Below are positions 52,560-61,047 of a stretch of 64,000 nt of DNA, piece by piece; positions within the stretch are counted from its first letter, which is position 1, and the number at the start of each line of letters is the position of its first letter. Position numbers and translations under genes: made by a program. Below the pieces are notes generated by a model. That model was given only the letters and a program-made list of their open reading frames with translations. It was not told the origin of the DNA and searched no databases. This DNA comes from a bacterium (GTDB taxonomy: Bacteria; Electryoneota; RPQS01). The stretch covers positions 372,001-436,000 of the forward strand of contig DASXUQ010000010.1 in the NCBI GenBank assembly GCA_036504735.1, read 5' to 3'.

Positions 52560-52879
52560 AAAGGGATTTGATTAAGGTAAGAAAATCTACGGTTAAGTGC
52601 GAGTCTAAACGGAGGTGATGGAAGATCGGATTCGACCAAATTCCGGGGAGCATCCTATAGGCGGTTGTTCCTAAAAATCTTGCACAAATCTGGTGACCCG
52701 GGTCAAATACCTGAAGATGGCCTCAGGTATTTTTTTAAACGCTTCGCCGTACTTGAATTCGCCTTGGCTCATTCGTATATTGAATGCCAGCTCATTCCTT
52801 GAAATCCTCAGACACGGTGACCCATTTTGGCCAGATCATTCGGTATTTCCACGTGACGACGCATATATAAGGCAAAGCA
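52560..52879. other. Intergenic region with an orphan terminator
   Basis: The space between divergent genes (minus-strand barrel gene, plus-strand SMC-like gene). It must hold both promoters, but none is a clear match. The chief feature is the plus-strand terminator at 52705-52736. The ORF 52693-53097 overlaps the real gene in another frame and is rejected. Confidence 0.5.
52705..52736 (+). terminator. Intrinsic terminator or attenuator in the leader of the SMC-like gene
   Basis: AAATACCTGA (52705-52714), loop AGATGGCC, TCAGGTATTT (52723-52732), continuing T to 52736. Ten perfect pairs plus seven T residues make it a strong plus-strand terminator, yet no plus-strand gene precedes it within 4 kb. 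Confidence 0.85.
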
Positions 52880-55800
52880 TTGATTATTTCACGAATTGCT
52901 CTGATTGGCGAACCCGGTTACACCGTGCAGATGCCCGAAACCGCTACTCCCGGATCTCCCGGGCTGGTTGTGGTCTCCGGGCCGAATGGTTCGGGGAAGT
53001 CGCTGCTCACTCTGGCACTGGAGGCATGTTTCGCACCGGAAAGCGTTCGGGTGGAACTGGCAGAGGCTATCTCTTCGGCGGGTGTCGAGCGCATTGAATT
53101 GGACTTCGAACATCAGCATTGGCAAGGTCATCTTACGTTCACATTGGCGGACGGCGCGCGTGCTATTGAATGGGGGAGCCACAGTCCGGGGCTGTCGGAT
53201 GGCGAGAACCCACCGGCTGATTTTGAGTGGAACGAATTGTTCACCGCCGTTCACCGGGTCCGCTCGGGGCACGTGATTGTCGAAGGTCCCGGCAGTATTG
53301 AGCGCGCGGCGGTGCAGATGCGGCGTGCTCCTCTGAAGGGGGATTTGGAGCGCTGGCTGGGTATTGAACGGGATCTGGCAGGCGAAGATGGTGAAGGGGG
53401 ACGGTTGGGCCGCGTACGCGAGCAGTGGCAAGCGACTACGGCAGAACGTGAACGGGTCGAACTGTTGGCGCGGGATCTGGAGGCGGCACGGGCGCGGCAC
53501 GAAGATCTGCGGATTCGGATTCACGATGCCGCGTCGCAGCGAGACATTCTGAGCGCCGAGGCGGACGAACTGGCCAAGGCTTGCGGGCTGGCGGAACGCG
53601 CCACGCGACTGGACCTTTGGATCTCGGAAATCCGCCAGGAAAGCAAGACGGTGCAGCGCCTGCGTGAACAACATGCGGAGTTGCAGGAGCGGCTGGATGA
53701 ACTGGAGCTGCGGTTTCGTGGAATGCCCGAAGACTTTCCTTCTTTACTCGAGGATTACGAATCGCTGCTGACGCGCGAAAAGGATTTGCGGGACAGAACG
53801 GCAGATGCACGGAGTAACACGGAGCGGCTGAAGAGCGAGCTTACCGAACTCGAGGGCACGCTGGACCAACTGTCGGCGCCGGAGGTGGAGGACCTGGTGG
53901 TGCGCCGTGACCGGATGGGGCGGGAAATTGAGACGGCCAACTTGCAGATTACGGAACTGCTGCGGGGCCGGATTGATTTGGTCCGGCAGCGGGACGAACT
54001 GGAACAGCACATGCACCGCAAATATCAGCCGTTTCTGGATCTCGAATCTGATGCGCGCAAATCCCTTGAGGAATTTTTCCTGCAGACCGCGGTGGCGCGG
54101 CCGGAAAGTGCTCCCACTGAGCCAGCCTCGGCACGACACCCTGAGCCCTATGAAGCCCGGGCGGCAACAATTCAAACCAAGCTGCGGGAGCGGTTCCAGG
54201 GATTTGAGTTGCTGACTCCGTCCGCTTCGGAAATGCTGCGGGAGTTGTTCGACCAGCGGCACGCCTTCGGGACACTTTCTTCGGATTTGGAAGGATTGAA
54301 ATCCCGCGCGGCTCAGCTTCGCGGCATGAAGCGACAGGCGCGCGGCGTCGGCTGGAGCATCGCGGCGGGGGCTGCGGGATTTGCCTTGGGCACCGCCGCA
54401 CTCTCCTGGGACGTGGGCCTGTTTGCCGGTCTGGCCGCCAGTTTGATTACTCTGCTGGCCTTCCAGTATTCCTATCGCCGCATCGAGTCGGAGATCGAGT
54501 CGGCTATGTCTGCCGAGGCGATGACCCAGCGCCGCTATGACACGGTGCGGGAAAGCATGTCGCGCCTCGAGCGGGCGCTGAAACCGGTGACGCATATTCC
54601 GATTCTCGAAGAGGCCCTGGCCAGGATGGAAGAGTACAAGAGTCTGATCCGGGAATTGAAAGACGTCGAGACGGAGTTAGCTGCCATCCGCACCGCCGAA
54701 CCGGTGCAAGCGGTGCCGGAAGAACCCGATCCGGCGCTGACGGCCCTGCTGCCGGAATCGCTGATTCACATGCCCTTGCCATTGTTGCAGGAACTGCATG
54801 GGGAATTTGTCGCGCTGGAAGCTCAGGCAGCGGATTTGAATTCGGAGTGGAACCGGTTTGCGGAGGGCGGTACTCACGCCGAGCAGATCCGGAATCTCGA
54901 AGACACCATCGCAAGGCTGCATGAGGAGCAGTCGCAGCTTGCCGCCGAGATCGAGCACCGCAATCAGTCCTATCTGCTGCAACACAATGATCTGCTCAGC
55001 CGCCGTGGCGCACTGGAAGATGCTCTGAATGCCGCGGAGCGCGCGCTGGGGCTGGACAGTGAACTGACGGATATCCGCGAGGATCTGATCGGCCTCGACA
55101 AGGAGGTCGGCGGACTGCTGAAGAATGCGGACATCGAAGGCTTGCGCGTCGAGTGGCGCGAGCGGGAAACCTTGCGGGCCCGGTTGCGGGAGACCCGTGA
55201 TGCCCTGTCCGCACGGCAGACTCACGATGAGCTGCGGGCGCGGGAAGCGTTGCTTTCGGAAGAACTGGCGCAGGTCAAGCACCGGCTGCTCGATGTGGAT
55301 CCGCTGTATTTGCTGCAAGGCACGGCATCGGACTATGCGTCCAAGTATGCCGGGCAGTTGCAGCGGTTGCGCAGGGATTCGGTTGCCGCCGAAGAGGAGA
55401 TGCGGCGGCTGCAGTCCGACGCGGCGGAATTGGATCTCGATTCCAAGGCCGCGGCTTTTGCGGCGGCAAGGCCAGCGGACGAACTGCGTGAAGCGGAGGC
55501 GGATGTCAGAGAGCGTTTCGATGCAGTGGAACGCGAATTGGGCGGTGTGCGCGCGCGGATCGGAGATGTGCAGAAGCGGCTGGACGGCATTGCCGAGTCG
55601 GTGGCGCATGACCTTGCCGAGACGATCAATAGGCAGGTGCGGGAGTTTACCGAAGACCGGTTGCAGGGCGTTGCGTTCTCGGATGGGCAATGGTTCGCCA
55701 AGACCGCAGACGGCACACTTCGACCCATGCGTAACCTTTCCGAAGGCACGTGTGATCTGATTTATCTGGCCATTCGCGTGGCAGTGCTGGAGTATCTGCA

Positions 55801-55999
55801 GGATCTGGAGGCCGGTCCGGTGGTGTGGGATGAAGCATTGTCGCGACTGGATGAACGGCACTTGACCCAGGTGCGCATCGCCCTCGTGCGTCTCAGTTCA
55901 CGCCGTCAAGTGATGCTGCTGACCCGTCACACAGCCTTCGAGTGGTGGGGGCCTTCGGTGCGGCTGTCCGCTCCGGCGTCGTCGGTGTTCGCTCTGTAA
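52880..55999 (+). CDS. Membrane-anchored SMC/YhaN-like ATPase
   Basis: 1039 residues. P-loop VVVSGPNGSGKSLLTLALE (about 30-48). Two long coiled coils (about 165-410 and 510-900) enclose a central hydrophobic hairpin, VGWSIAAGAAGFALGTAALS and GLFAGLAASLITLLAF (about 493-535). The C-terminal head has the ABC signature NLSEGTCDLIYLAIRVAVLE and Walker B VVWDEALSRLDERH. Coiled-coil ATPases with a mid-chain membrane hairpin are typical of the YhaN group, which usually pairs with an SbcD-like nuclease; none is nearby. Start TTG 52880 after AAGG. Likely role: DNA-end or chromosome processing at the membrane. Inference only. Confidence 0.82.
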   Translation: MIISRIALIGEPGYTVQMPETATPGSPGLVVVSGPNGSGKSLLTLALEACFAPESVRVELAEAISSAGVERIELDFEHQHWQGHLTFTLADGARAIEWGSHSPGLSDGENPPADFEWNELFTAVHRVRSGHVIVEGPGSIERAAVQMRRAPLKGDLERWLGIERDLAGEDGEGGRLGRVREQWQATTAERERVELLARDLEAARARHEDLRIRIHDAASQRDILSAEADELAKACGLAERATRLDLWISEIRQESKTVQRLREQHAELQERLDELELRFRGMPEDFPSLLEDYESLLTREKDLRDRTADARSNTERLKSELTELEGTLDQLSAPEVEDLVVRRDRMGREIETANLQITELLRGRIDLVRQRDELEQHMHRKYQPFLDLESDARKSLEEFFLQTAVARPESAPTEPASARHPEPYEARAATIQTKLRERFQGFELLTPSASEMLRELFDQRHAFGTLSSDLEGLKSRAAQLRGMKRQARGVGWSIAAGAAGFALGTAALSWDVGLFAGLAASLITLLAFQYSYRRIESEIESAMSAEAMTQRRYDTVRESMSRLERALKPVTHIPILEEALARMEEYKSLIRELKDVETELAAIRTAEPVQAVPEEPDPALTALLPESLIHMPLPLLQELHGEFVALEAQAADLNSEWNRFAEGGTHAEQIRNLEDTIARLHEEQSQLAAEIEHRNQSYLLQHNDLLSRRGALEDALNAAERALGLDSELTDIREDLIGLDKEVGGLLKNADIEGLRVEWRERETLRARLRETRDALSARQTHDELRAREALLSEELAQVKHRLLDVDPLYLLQGTASDYASKYAGQLQRLRRDSVAAEEEMRRLQSDAAELDLDSKAAAFAAARPADELREAEADVRERFDAVERELGGVRARIGDVQKRLDGIAESVAHDLAETINRQVREFTEDRLQGVAFSDGQWFAKTADGTLRPMRNLSEGTCDLIYLAIRVAVLEYLQDLEAGPVVWDEALSRLDERHLTQVRIALVRLSSRRQVMLLTRHTAFEWWGPSVRLSAPASSVFAL

Positions 56000-56047
56000 A
56001 CCTTGAAAAGTTCAGCGGGAGAATCCGTTTTCCCGCGCAGCCAGCAA

Positions 56048-56075
56048 AAGAGCCGCCCCATCGGGAGCGGCTCTT
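56048..56075. terminator. Terminator between convergent genes
   Basis: AAGAGCCGC (56048-56056) and GCGGCTCTT (56067-56075), nine pairs, preceded by another stem GCGGGA/TCCCGC near 56018-56036. Confidence 0.75.
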
Positions 56076-56098
56076 GCGTTTGATCAGATAGCGTCTGC

Positions 56099-57472
56099 CT
56101 ACATGTCGATCCTGGTGGCTTTCATCAGGTCACCGATATTGGGTACGGTTTCCAGATGGAAGATCATTTCGCGCAGTCTGCTTAATGCGCCATCGGAAAG
56201 TTTGCCGGCGGCGAGGCTCTTCACCTTAACATCGAGTTCCTGCTCGCTCATCGGGGAGCGTGGATCCCCCTTAGGCCAGTCCAGATGCTTGGAGAACTTG
56301 CGGCCATCTTTCATAGCGATGCGGACGTTGCACGGCTGAATCTTGGGGAATAGCTTCTCGAAGGCCGGTTCGGCACGGACCTTGATTTTGGGCAGCGTTT
56401 CGCGGATCTGCGGATTGAACAGATACTCTTCCTCAAAGATGTCCGGGGTTACGCGATGCAGCACCATGGCCGCCGCGAGGCAGTAGGGCAGGGAATGGTC
56501 GGCGGTTTCGCGGGTGGTGGGATTGTACTTGGATGGATCGGAGAGAATGTCCGCCGCCTTCGCCAGCGTGTCGATCTCCACCAACTCGATTTCTTCGGCC
56601 TTCAGCTTGTTTTCCAGCACAAGGTCCAGCACGCCGGAGATCGGCGCGTGAGTAAGGGCCTCGGTGGGGAAAGCCTTCATGCCGCACTGGATGACCTGCC
56701 AGCTCTGTCCCAGACCATCGGTCAGCCGGCCCAGATCCCAGTCGGGACCGAGACATTCGGTCAAGCCTTCCTTGCCATCAATCACGTGGGCCGGGCCTTG
56801 GTAGCCCTTTTCCGCCAGCAGCGCCGCGACGACGCCACTCTGGGTGGCCATGGGATCGACGGTATTCTTCATCATGGTAAGCTTGCCTGCGGTCACGCAG
56901 CCCAGTGTCATGGAATGTGAACCGGAGATACCCATAGCGTGGGTCAGCTTAGCCGCATCCAGTCCCAGCATCTTGCCGGCGACCAGCGGTGAGACAAACG
57001 CGGTCAGCGCGGCATGGTGCCACTTGCGCTCGCGGATGCCGGGCAGGCCCGCCTGACAGATGCGCATTTCAAATTCATAGGCCAGAGCGATACCGAGGAT
57101 CAGATCTTTGCCCGATTTACCACGGGCTTCGCCGGTGCTTAGAGCGGCAGGAATGAGATCCGAGGGGTGGCAGGGATCCTGATTCCAATAGATGTCATTG
57201 TAGTCCAGTGCGCGGATGAGCAGCCCGTTGACCAGGCTGGTGTGCACGGCTGGGGCACGTTCGCCCGTGCCGATAATGCTGGAATCGCCGGGGCCGCCGA
57301 GGTCCCGCATGAAGTCCCGCATCATCGAGGCATCGCGGGTATTCAGTCCGCCGTAGGCACATCCCAGCGAGTCCCAGAGGAATCGCTTGACATGGTGTAC
57401 GGCTTCCGTCGAAAGGTCTTCGTAGCGCACCTTCTCCGTGAAGGCGGCCATCTGTTCAGCTACAGTTGCCAA
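56099..57472 (-). CDS. MmgE/PrpD family protein
   Basis: 457 residues, cytoplasmic, 2-methylcitrate dehydratase / aconitate decarboxylase superfamily. Motifs are LWDSLGCAYGG, NGLLIRALDYNDIYW, HPSDLIPAALSTGE, HAAL and AFPTEALTH. The start is TTG 57472, eight bases after AAGGAG; the open frame further upstream is Arg-rich and not accepted. With meaB in the same window one might think of propionate metabolism, but there is no prpB or prpC here, and many PrpD-family members have other substrates. Confidence 0.88.
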   Translation of the reverse strand: MATVAEQMAAFTEKVRYEDLSTEAVHHVKRFLWDSLGCAYGGLNTRDASMMRDFMRDLGGPGDSSIIGTGERAPAVHTSLVNGLLIRALDYNDIYWNQDPCHPSDLIPAALSTGEARGKSGKDLILGIALAYEFEMRICQAGLPGIRERKWHHAALTAFVSPLVAGKMLGLDAAKLTHAMGISGSHSMTLGCVTAGKLTMMKNTVDPMATQSGVVAALLAEKGYQGPAHVIDGKEGLTECLGPDWDLGRLTDGLGQSWQVIQCGMKAFPTEALTHAPISGVLDLVLENKLKAEEIELVEIDTLAKAADILSDPSKYNPTTRETADHSLPYCLAAAMVLHRVTPDIFEEEYLFNPQIRETLPKIKVRAEPAFEKLFPKIQPCNVRIAMKDGRKFSKHLDWPKGDPRSPMSEQELDVKVKSLAAGKLSDGALSRLREMIFHLETVPNIGDLMKATRIDM

Positions 57473-57519
57473 GTTCGTTCTCCTTACGTCCGTCGCAAGC
57501 CACCGGCGGCGCTTGCGGT

Positions 57520-58161
57520 TCAGTATCCTGAATGGAATATTTCGAAATTTGCCTTTGCCAGAAAAGCCAGAATTGCCAAGAGGCCGATGAGCAGCATTGC
57601 GCTTTCGGCACGGATAGCGGCAAGCAGTCTTACCCGTCCACGGGTTTTGGTAAAGCTGTCGGGTTGCACCATCCGTCCGAAGGAAAACCAGCGTGGCACG
57701 GTGCGGCAGTAGTCGGCATACGCCTCGCCATAGCGTTCGTGCAGCGCGAGTTCTTCCCACTCAATGACCAGCGCGGTCACAATCCCCCCACAAACCAGCG
57801 TGACCAGCACAAACCACGGCATGCGCGACATCATGGCAATGCCCAGCGCAATGGCGCCTTCTGCCAGATAGACCGGATTGCGCGTCACGGCGTAAGGGCC
57901 TTCGGTCTTCATGGCGCTGGGATCATAGACATCCAGTGGATTGTGCGATCCCGTGAAGCGGTAGCAGACGATGCGCAGGAGTGTGCCGAAGAGAATGCCC
58001 ATCGCGCCGGCGATCATCATGAAGTTGCCGCTGCGCACAGGCCATTCGTGAATGGGCATGAACAGTCCGATACCGAGCAGTGGCACAAGTCCCCACTTGC
58101 GGTGGCGATGAAGCCAGTAGCCGATAGCCCGACGGTTGCTCGCGTTGAAGAGAGTCTTCAC
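57520..58161 (-). CDS. Isoprenylcysteine methyltransferase-family membrane protein
   Basis: About 213 residues with four or five hydrophobic segments. The conserved part is GPYAVTRNPVYLAEGAIALG followed by EEALHERYGEAYADYCRTV-like residues, the SAM-binding core of the ICMT/PEMT superfamily. The GTG start at 58161 (MKTLFNASNRR) is the most reasonable; an open frame continues to 58227. It is 47 bases upstream of the PrpD-family gene on the same strand. The substrate is unknown. This is a second, different member of the superfamily from 6043-6732. Confidence 0.8.
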   Translation of the reverse strand: MKTLFNASNRRAIGYWLHRHRKWGLVPLLGIGLFMPIHEWPVRSGNFMMIAGAMGILFGTLLRIVCYRFTGSHNPLDVYDPSAMKTEGPYAVTRNPVYLAEGAIALGIAMMSRMPWFVLVTLVCGGIVTALVIEWEELALHERYGEAYADYCRTVPRWFSFGRMVQPDSFTKTRGRVRLLAAIRAESAMLLIGLLAILAFLAKANFEIFHSGY

Positions 58162-58897
58162 GCTATCATCTCTTGGTGAGGTTACTATGGCGGACACGCG
58201 TTGCGGAGCGGTCCGTGACTGTATCACAATGTATCGTCGCCGGCGCTGCTATAGGCAGCGTCGCCCGGATTCCACATGGAGCATGCACAATTCCACGATG
58301 CGTCGCATCAGCACGACATGCGTTACAAAGGGGATATGTGGGAAAGGGAGTTCCTTTCCCCGACGCGCTGCAAAGCGGGACCGGGTGAAAATATTTGCTG
58401 CGTGAAGATCGCGACATCAGGGATAGACGGCGTGGCATTATGCAGAAGCTGCAAACGGTATCCACTATTGCTGACACGCGAACTTCGGTACGATGATCGT
58501 GCGACGGTTGGCGGATGGCCTTTGGTTGTGCTCCCTGCTACAATGGCGGCTGTTTTCACAGCAGGGGCAGGCTCTTCGGTTCGCCGTCTGTGTGCGAAGG
58601 GCTTGGGGCATCCCAAATGCCATGTCCTACCACGTAGTCTGAGGATTCTGACTTAGCAGATGACGCCAGCAGATGTGGCTTGGCGGCAACGGCTCCCAAG
58701 ATGTGGGGTCAGGCGGCGAAACAGGTCTCGATTTTGCTTTAGGTGAGTCGGAAGGCCATCCCAAGGGCTGTAGTGAATACCCTCACGCTGACTTCGCCCC
58801 CGGCATCCGAGAACTTACTCAGAATCTCTTGAAAAATCAAGACCAAGCGTCCAGTTAGTCGAACCCATTTGCCAGTTGATGAGTACAAAGAGTCAGC
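58162..58897. other. Long non-coding or degraded stretch with hairpins
   Basis: About 735 bases without a supportable gene on either strand. Hairpins include CGCTGC-TATAG-GCAGCG (58244-58260) and GGGAAAGG-GAGTT-CCTTTCCC (58340-58360). Short frames here (for example 58276-58656 and 58673-58858) have Cys/Arg/Ser-rich translations without family character. It could be a decayed gene or an untranslated leader of the 58898 gene. Confidence 0.5.
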
Positions 58898-59692
58898 ATG
58901 AGTGAACGTAGCCTTCATAATCCCGGTTCATCTGAACCCACCGCGAGCCCTTCCGAAGGGCGGATGCTTCCACAGGAATTTCAAGCCCTTGATCTTGCCT
59001 TTTTGGGCTCTCTGTTGCCCGGAATCATCCACAACCTGGCCACACCGCTTTCCGGAGTGTTAGGGGCCACACAGCTTCTGGAGAAACGCGCCTCTACCAT
59101 CGAGGAACTGGTGGCGCAGCTTGAGAGCCTGGCCGAAGCGGAACGGGCGGAATTGGCCAAACAGTTCGACCGGAACCGGACCAATGTGGATATTCTGGCC
59201 CGGAATGCCAAGCATCTGGCCGACCTGCTGCAGGTGCTGGTGCAGCGGATCAACCGGGGAAGTTGCACGGCAGCCGAGTATTACTCGGTAAATGACCTGC
59301 TGCAGAATGAATTGCGGTTCCTCGAATCCAATCTGGCCTTCAAGCATAAGGTCAAGAAGCAGGTGTCTCTGGCGCCGGATCTGCCCGTTATCAAGTATGT
59401 GTATGGGCACGTGGCCGCGGCGATGGATGAGTTTGTGATCAGTTCCCTTAGCTTGCACGACTTCAGCAAGGGCATTTCGGAAATGGAGTTTGCCACGTCC
59501 GCCAATGAGGCGGTGGTGATGGTGAACGTGATCGGGCATCTGATCATGCAGCAGAATCCGATGGACGTGGCGGGACCTTTGGAGTCTTACCTTCAGCGGC
59601 TGCGCGAGGAAAACTGGACGGCGCAATGCAGCATGTCCTCGGACCTGCGCAAGCTTCACCTGTCCTGTCCGCGGCCCGCCCCGAGAACTTGA
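58898..59692 (+). CDS. Histidine-kinase-core-like protein without a clear ATPase domain
   Basis: 264 residues, soluble. Residues about 30-115 look like a DHp dimerisation helix pair, with an H-box-like FLGSLLPGIIHNLATPLSGV and then LGATQLLEKR. A second helix (NVDILARNAKHLADLLQVLV) follows, then ELRFLESNLAFKHKVKKQVS, the usual lead-in to an HATPase. After that the N, G1 and G2 boxes are missing: AAAMDEFVISSLSLHDF and VVMVNVIGHLIMQ may be its degenerate remains. It could be a phosphotransfer or pseudo-kinase protein. No response regulator is adjacent. ATG 58898. Confidence 0.65.
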   Translation: MSERSLHNPGSSEPTASPSEGRMLPQEFQALDLAFLGSLLPGIIHNLATPLSGVLGATQLLEKRASTIEELVAQLESLAEAERAELAKQFDRNRTNVDILARNAKHLADLLQVLVQRINRGSCTAAEYYSVNDLLQNELRFLESNLAFKHKVKKQVSLAPDLPVIKYVYGHVAAAMDEFVISSLSLHDFSKGISEMEFATSANEAVVMVNVIGHLIMQQNPMDVAGPLESYLQRLREENWTAQCSMSSDLRKLHLSCPRPAPRT

Positions 59693-59717
59693 TTGGCTTT
59701 GGCATTCTTCGTATCTT
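59689..59717 (+). promoter_or_regulatory. Candidate promoter of suhB
   Basis: TTGATT (59689-59694), 17 bases, TATCTT (59712-59717), overlapping the previous stop codon. It lies upstream of the terminator at 59742, so transcripts from it would meet that hairpin first. Confidence 0.5.
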
Positions 59718-59741
59718 GGCTCACTCTCCCTGAACGGCATT

Positions 59742-59768
59742 CGAGACCTTACGGTCTCGTTTGCTTTT
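59742..59768 (+). terminator. Terminator between the kinase-like gene and suhB
   Basis: CGAGACC (59742-59748), loop TTAC, GGTCTCG (59753-59759), then TTTGCTTTT. Confidence 0.8.
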
Positions 59769-59798
59769 GTGGCCTGTCACCAAACCGGGTTAGACCTT

Positions 59799-60632
59799 AT
59801 GCCGACATCCGATATTTTCTCCCGCGCCAAATCGTTGTCGCCGGAAGTAGACATTGCACTGGAGGCGGCGCGCCTGGGTGGCGATGTATTGCTAAGTTTC
59901 TGGCAGCAGCTTCAGACAAAGCAGATCCATGAGAAGGGCAAGGGGGATCTTGTTACCGCAGCGGACGTGGCATCAGAAGAGGTAATTACGGACTTTCTGA
60001 AGCGGGAGATGCCCGAGGCGGCAATCGTCTCGGAAGAAGGTCACGGACAGGATGGGAATGGGCCGGTCTGGTACGTGGATCCGCTGGATGGGACCACCAA
60101 TTTTGTGCAGCAGTTTCCGGTGTTTGCCGTGAGCATCGGCATGGCACAGACCGCAGACCGCACAGATGCGAAGTTGCGTTGCGGCGTGGTGTACAATCCG
60201 GTCACAGGGGACTTATTCTATGGCTCCAAGGGAAAGGGCAGCTACCACGGTGATTTGCCGCTAAAGGGCTCACCGAAGACGGATTTAGGGGATTTGGTTG
60301 TTGCTACCGGCTTCCCGCGCCGTTATGTGGATGAACTGGCAAGTTATCTGAAGGAGTTTGCGGCGATCTTTCCGGAGGTGCGGGGTATCCGCCGCGCGGG
60401 AAGTGCGGCTCTGGATTTGTGCTGGACCGCGCAGGCGATTTTTGACGGCTTCTGGGAACACCGGCTGTCGCCATGGGACGTGGCTGCTGGGGCTTTGATT
60501 GTCGAAGAGGCCGGCGGGATCTGTTCCGATTTTGAAGGCAAACGCGGTTTCCTGCAAAGCGGGGACATTCTGGGGGCTACACCACAGGTGCATGCGCAGC
60601 TTTTGAGGTTGATTCAGAAGTCGCGGGATTAA
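59799..60632 (+). CDS. suhB: Inositol monophosphatase family protein
   Basis: About 277 residues. A magnesium-dependent phosphatase of the IMPase/SuhB/CysQ superfamily. The metal-binding motifs are GDLVTAADVASEE, VSEEGHG, DPLDGTTNFVQQFP and SPWDVAAGALIVEEAGG. The GTTNF-type core fits inositol monophosphatase best, but histidinol-phosphatase or fructose bisphosphatase activity is possible in this fold. ATG 59799 (MPTSDIFSRAK) is chosen; an upstream start at 59769 would be just after the terminator hairpin. Confidence 0.9.
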   Translation: MPTSDIFSRAKSLSPEVDIALEAARLGGDVLLSFWQQLQTKQIHEKGKGDLVTAADVASEEVITDFLKREMPEAAIVSEEGHGQDGNGPVWYVDPLDGTTNFVQQFPVFAVSIGMAQTADRTDAKLRCGVVYNPVTGDLFYGSKGKGSYHGDLPLKGSPKTDLGDLVVATGFPRRYVDELASYLKEFAAIFPEVRGIRRAGSAALDLCWTAQAIFDGFWEHRLSPWDVAAGALIVEEAGGICSDFEGKRGFLQSGDILGATPQVHAQLLRLIQKSRD

Positions 60633-60652
60633 GCTGAATGTGCAGAAAATAG

Positions 60653-60682
60653 AAAGGGCCGGCTCTGATGAGCCGGCCCTTT
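60653..60682 (+). terminator. Terminator after suhB (twin of 61548-61577)
   Basis: AAAGGGCCGGCTC (60653-60665), loop TGAT, GAGCCGGCCCTTT (60670-60682): thirteen perfect pairs. The same 30 bases recur exactly at 61548-61577. Confidence 0.9.
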
Positions 60683-61047
60683 GATTGTCCGGGCAAATCG
60701 GCCTGCCTGATTAGCTCACCTGTCTCGGCAGAGGCATGATCGGGCGAGACGCATCCGCGCACTCCCCATTTCGACGCAACACATCCCATTTGGTGTCCGG
60801 CGCTTTGCAATTCACCCGTGCGAACGCCATTTGCGACAAGCAGTGCATAAATTGATGTGTCAATTTCTACGTGGCAAATACAGGTGCTCTGTGCCGACAC
60901 CTATTGATTCCTGCTATACTAAGCATTATAATGACGCAGTGACCAACCGATGTTCATTCGCGGACGATTTTGCACAAGGAAAAGACAGCGGCTGGTTCAA
61001 TGTCGGTTTGGATCGAAGATATTCACTGACCAAAGTTGGAGGTGCGG
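60683..61047. other. Intergenic region and leader of the Cys-rich protein gene
   Basis: No gene is supported between the suhB terminator and the promoter at 60904. A leader of about 110 bases follows that promoter. The ORF at 60831-61142 crosses the promoter and the next gene in another frame and is rejected. Confidence 0.55.
60904..60932 (+). promoter_or_regulatory. Promoter of the Cys-rich secreted protein gene
   Basis: TTGATT (60904-60909), 17 bases, TATAAT (60927-60932): a consensus -10, among the strongest-looking promoters in the window. Confidence 0.8.

Noticed and set aside
39912-57472. Propionate/methylmalonyl pathway inferred from meaB plus a PrpD-family gene
   Set aside because: They are 16 kb apart on opposite strands and no mutase, prpB or prpC is present; the co-occurrence is too weak to claim a pathway.
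57473-57760. N-terminal extension of the PrpD-family protein
   Set aside because: The extension is Arg-rich and overlaps the methyltransferase gene, while AAGGAG stands eight bases before TTG 57472.
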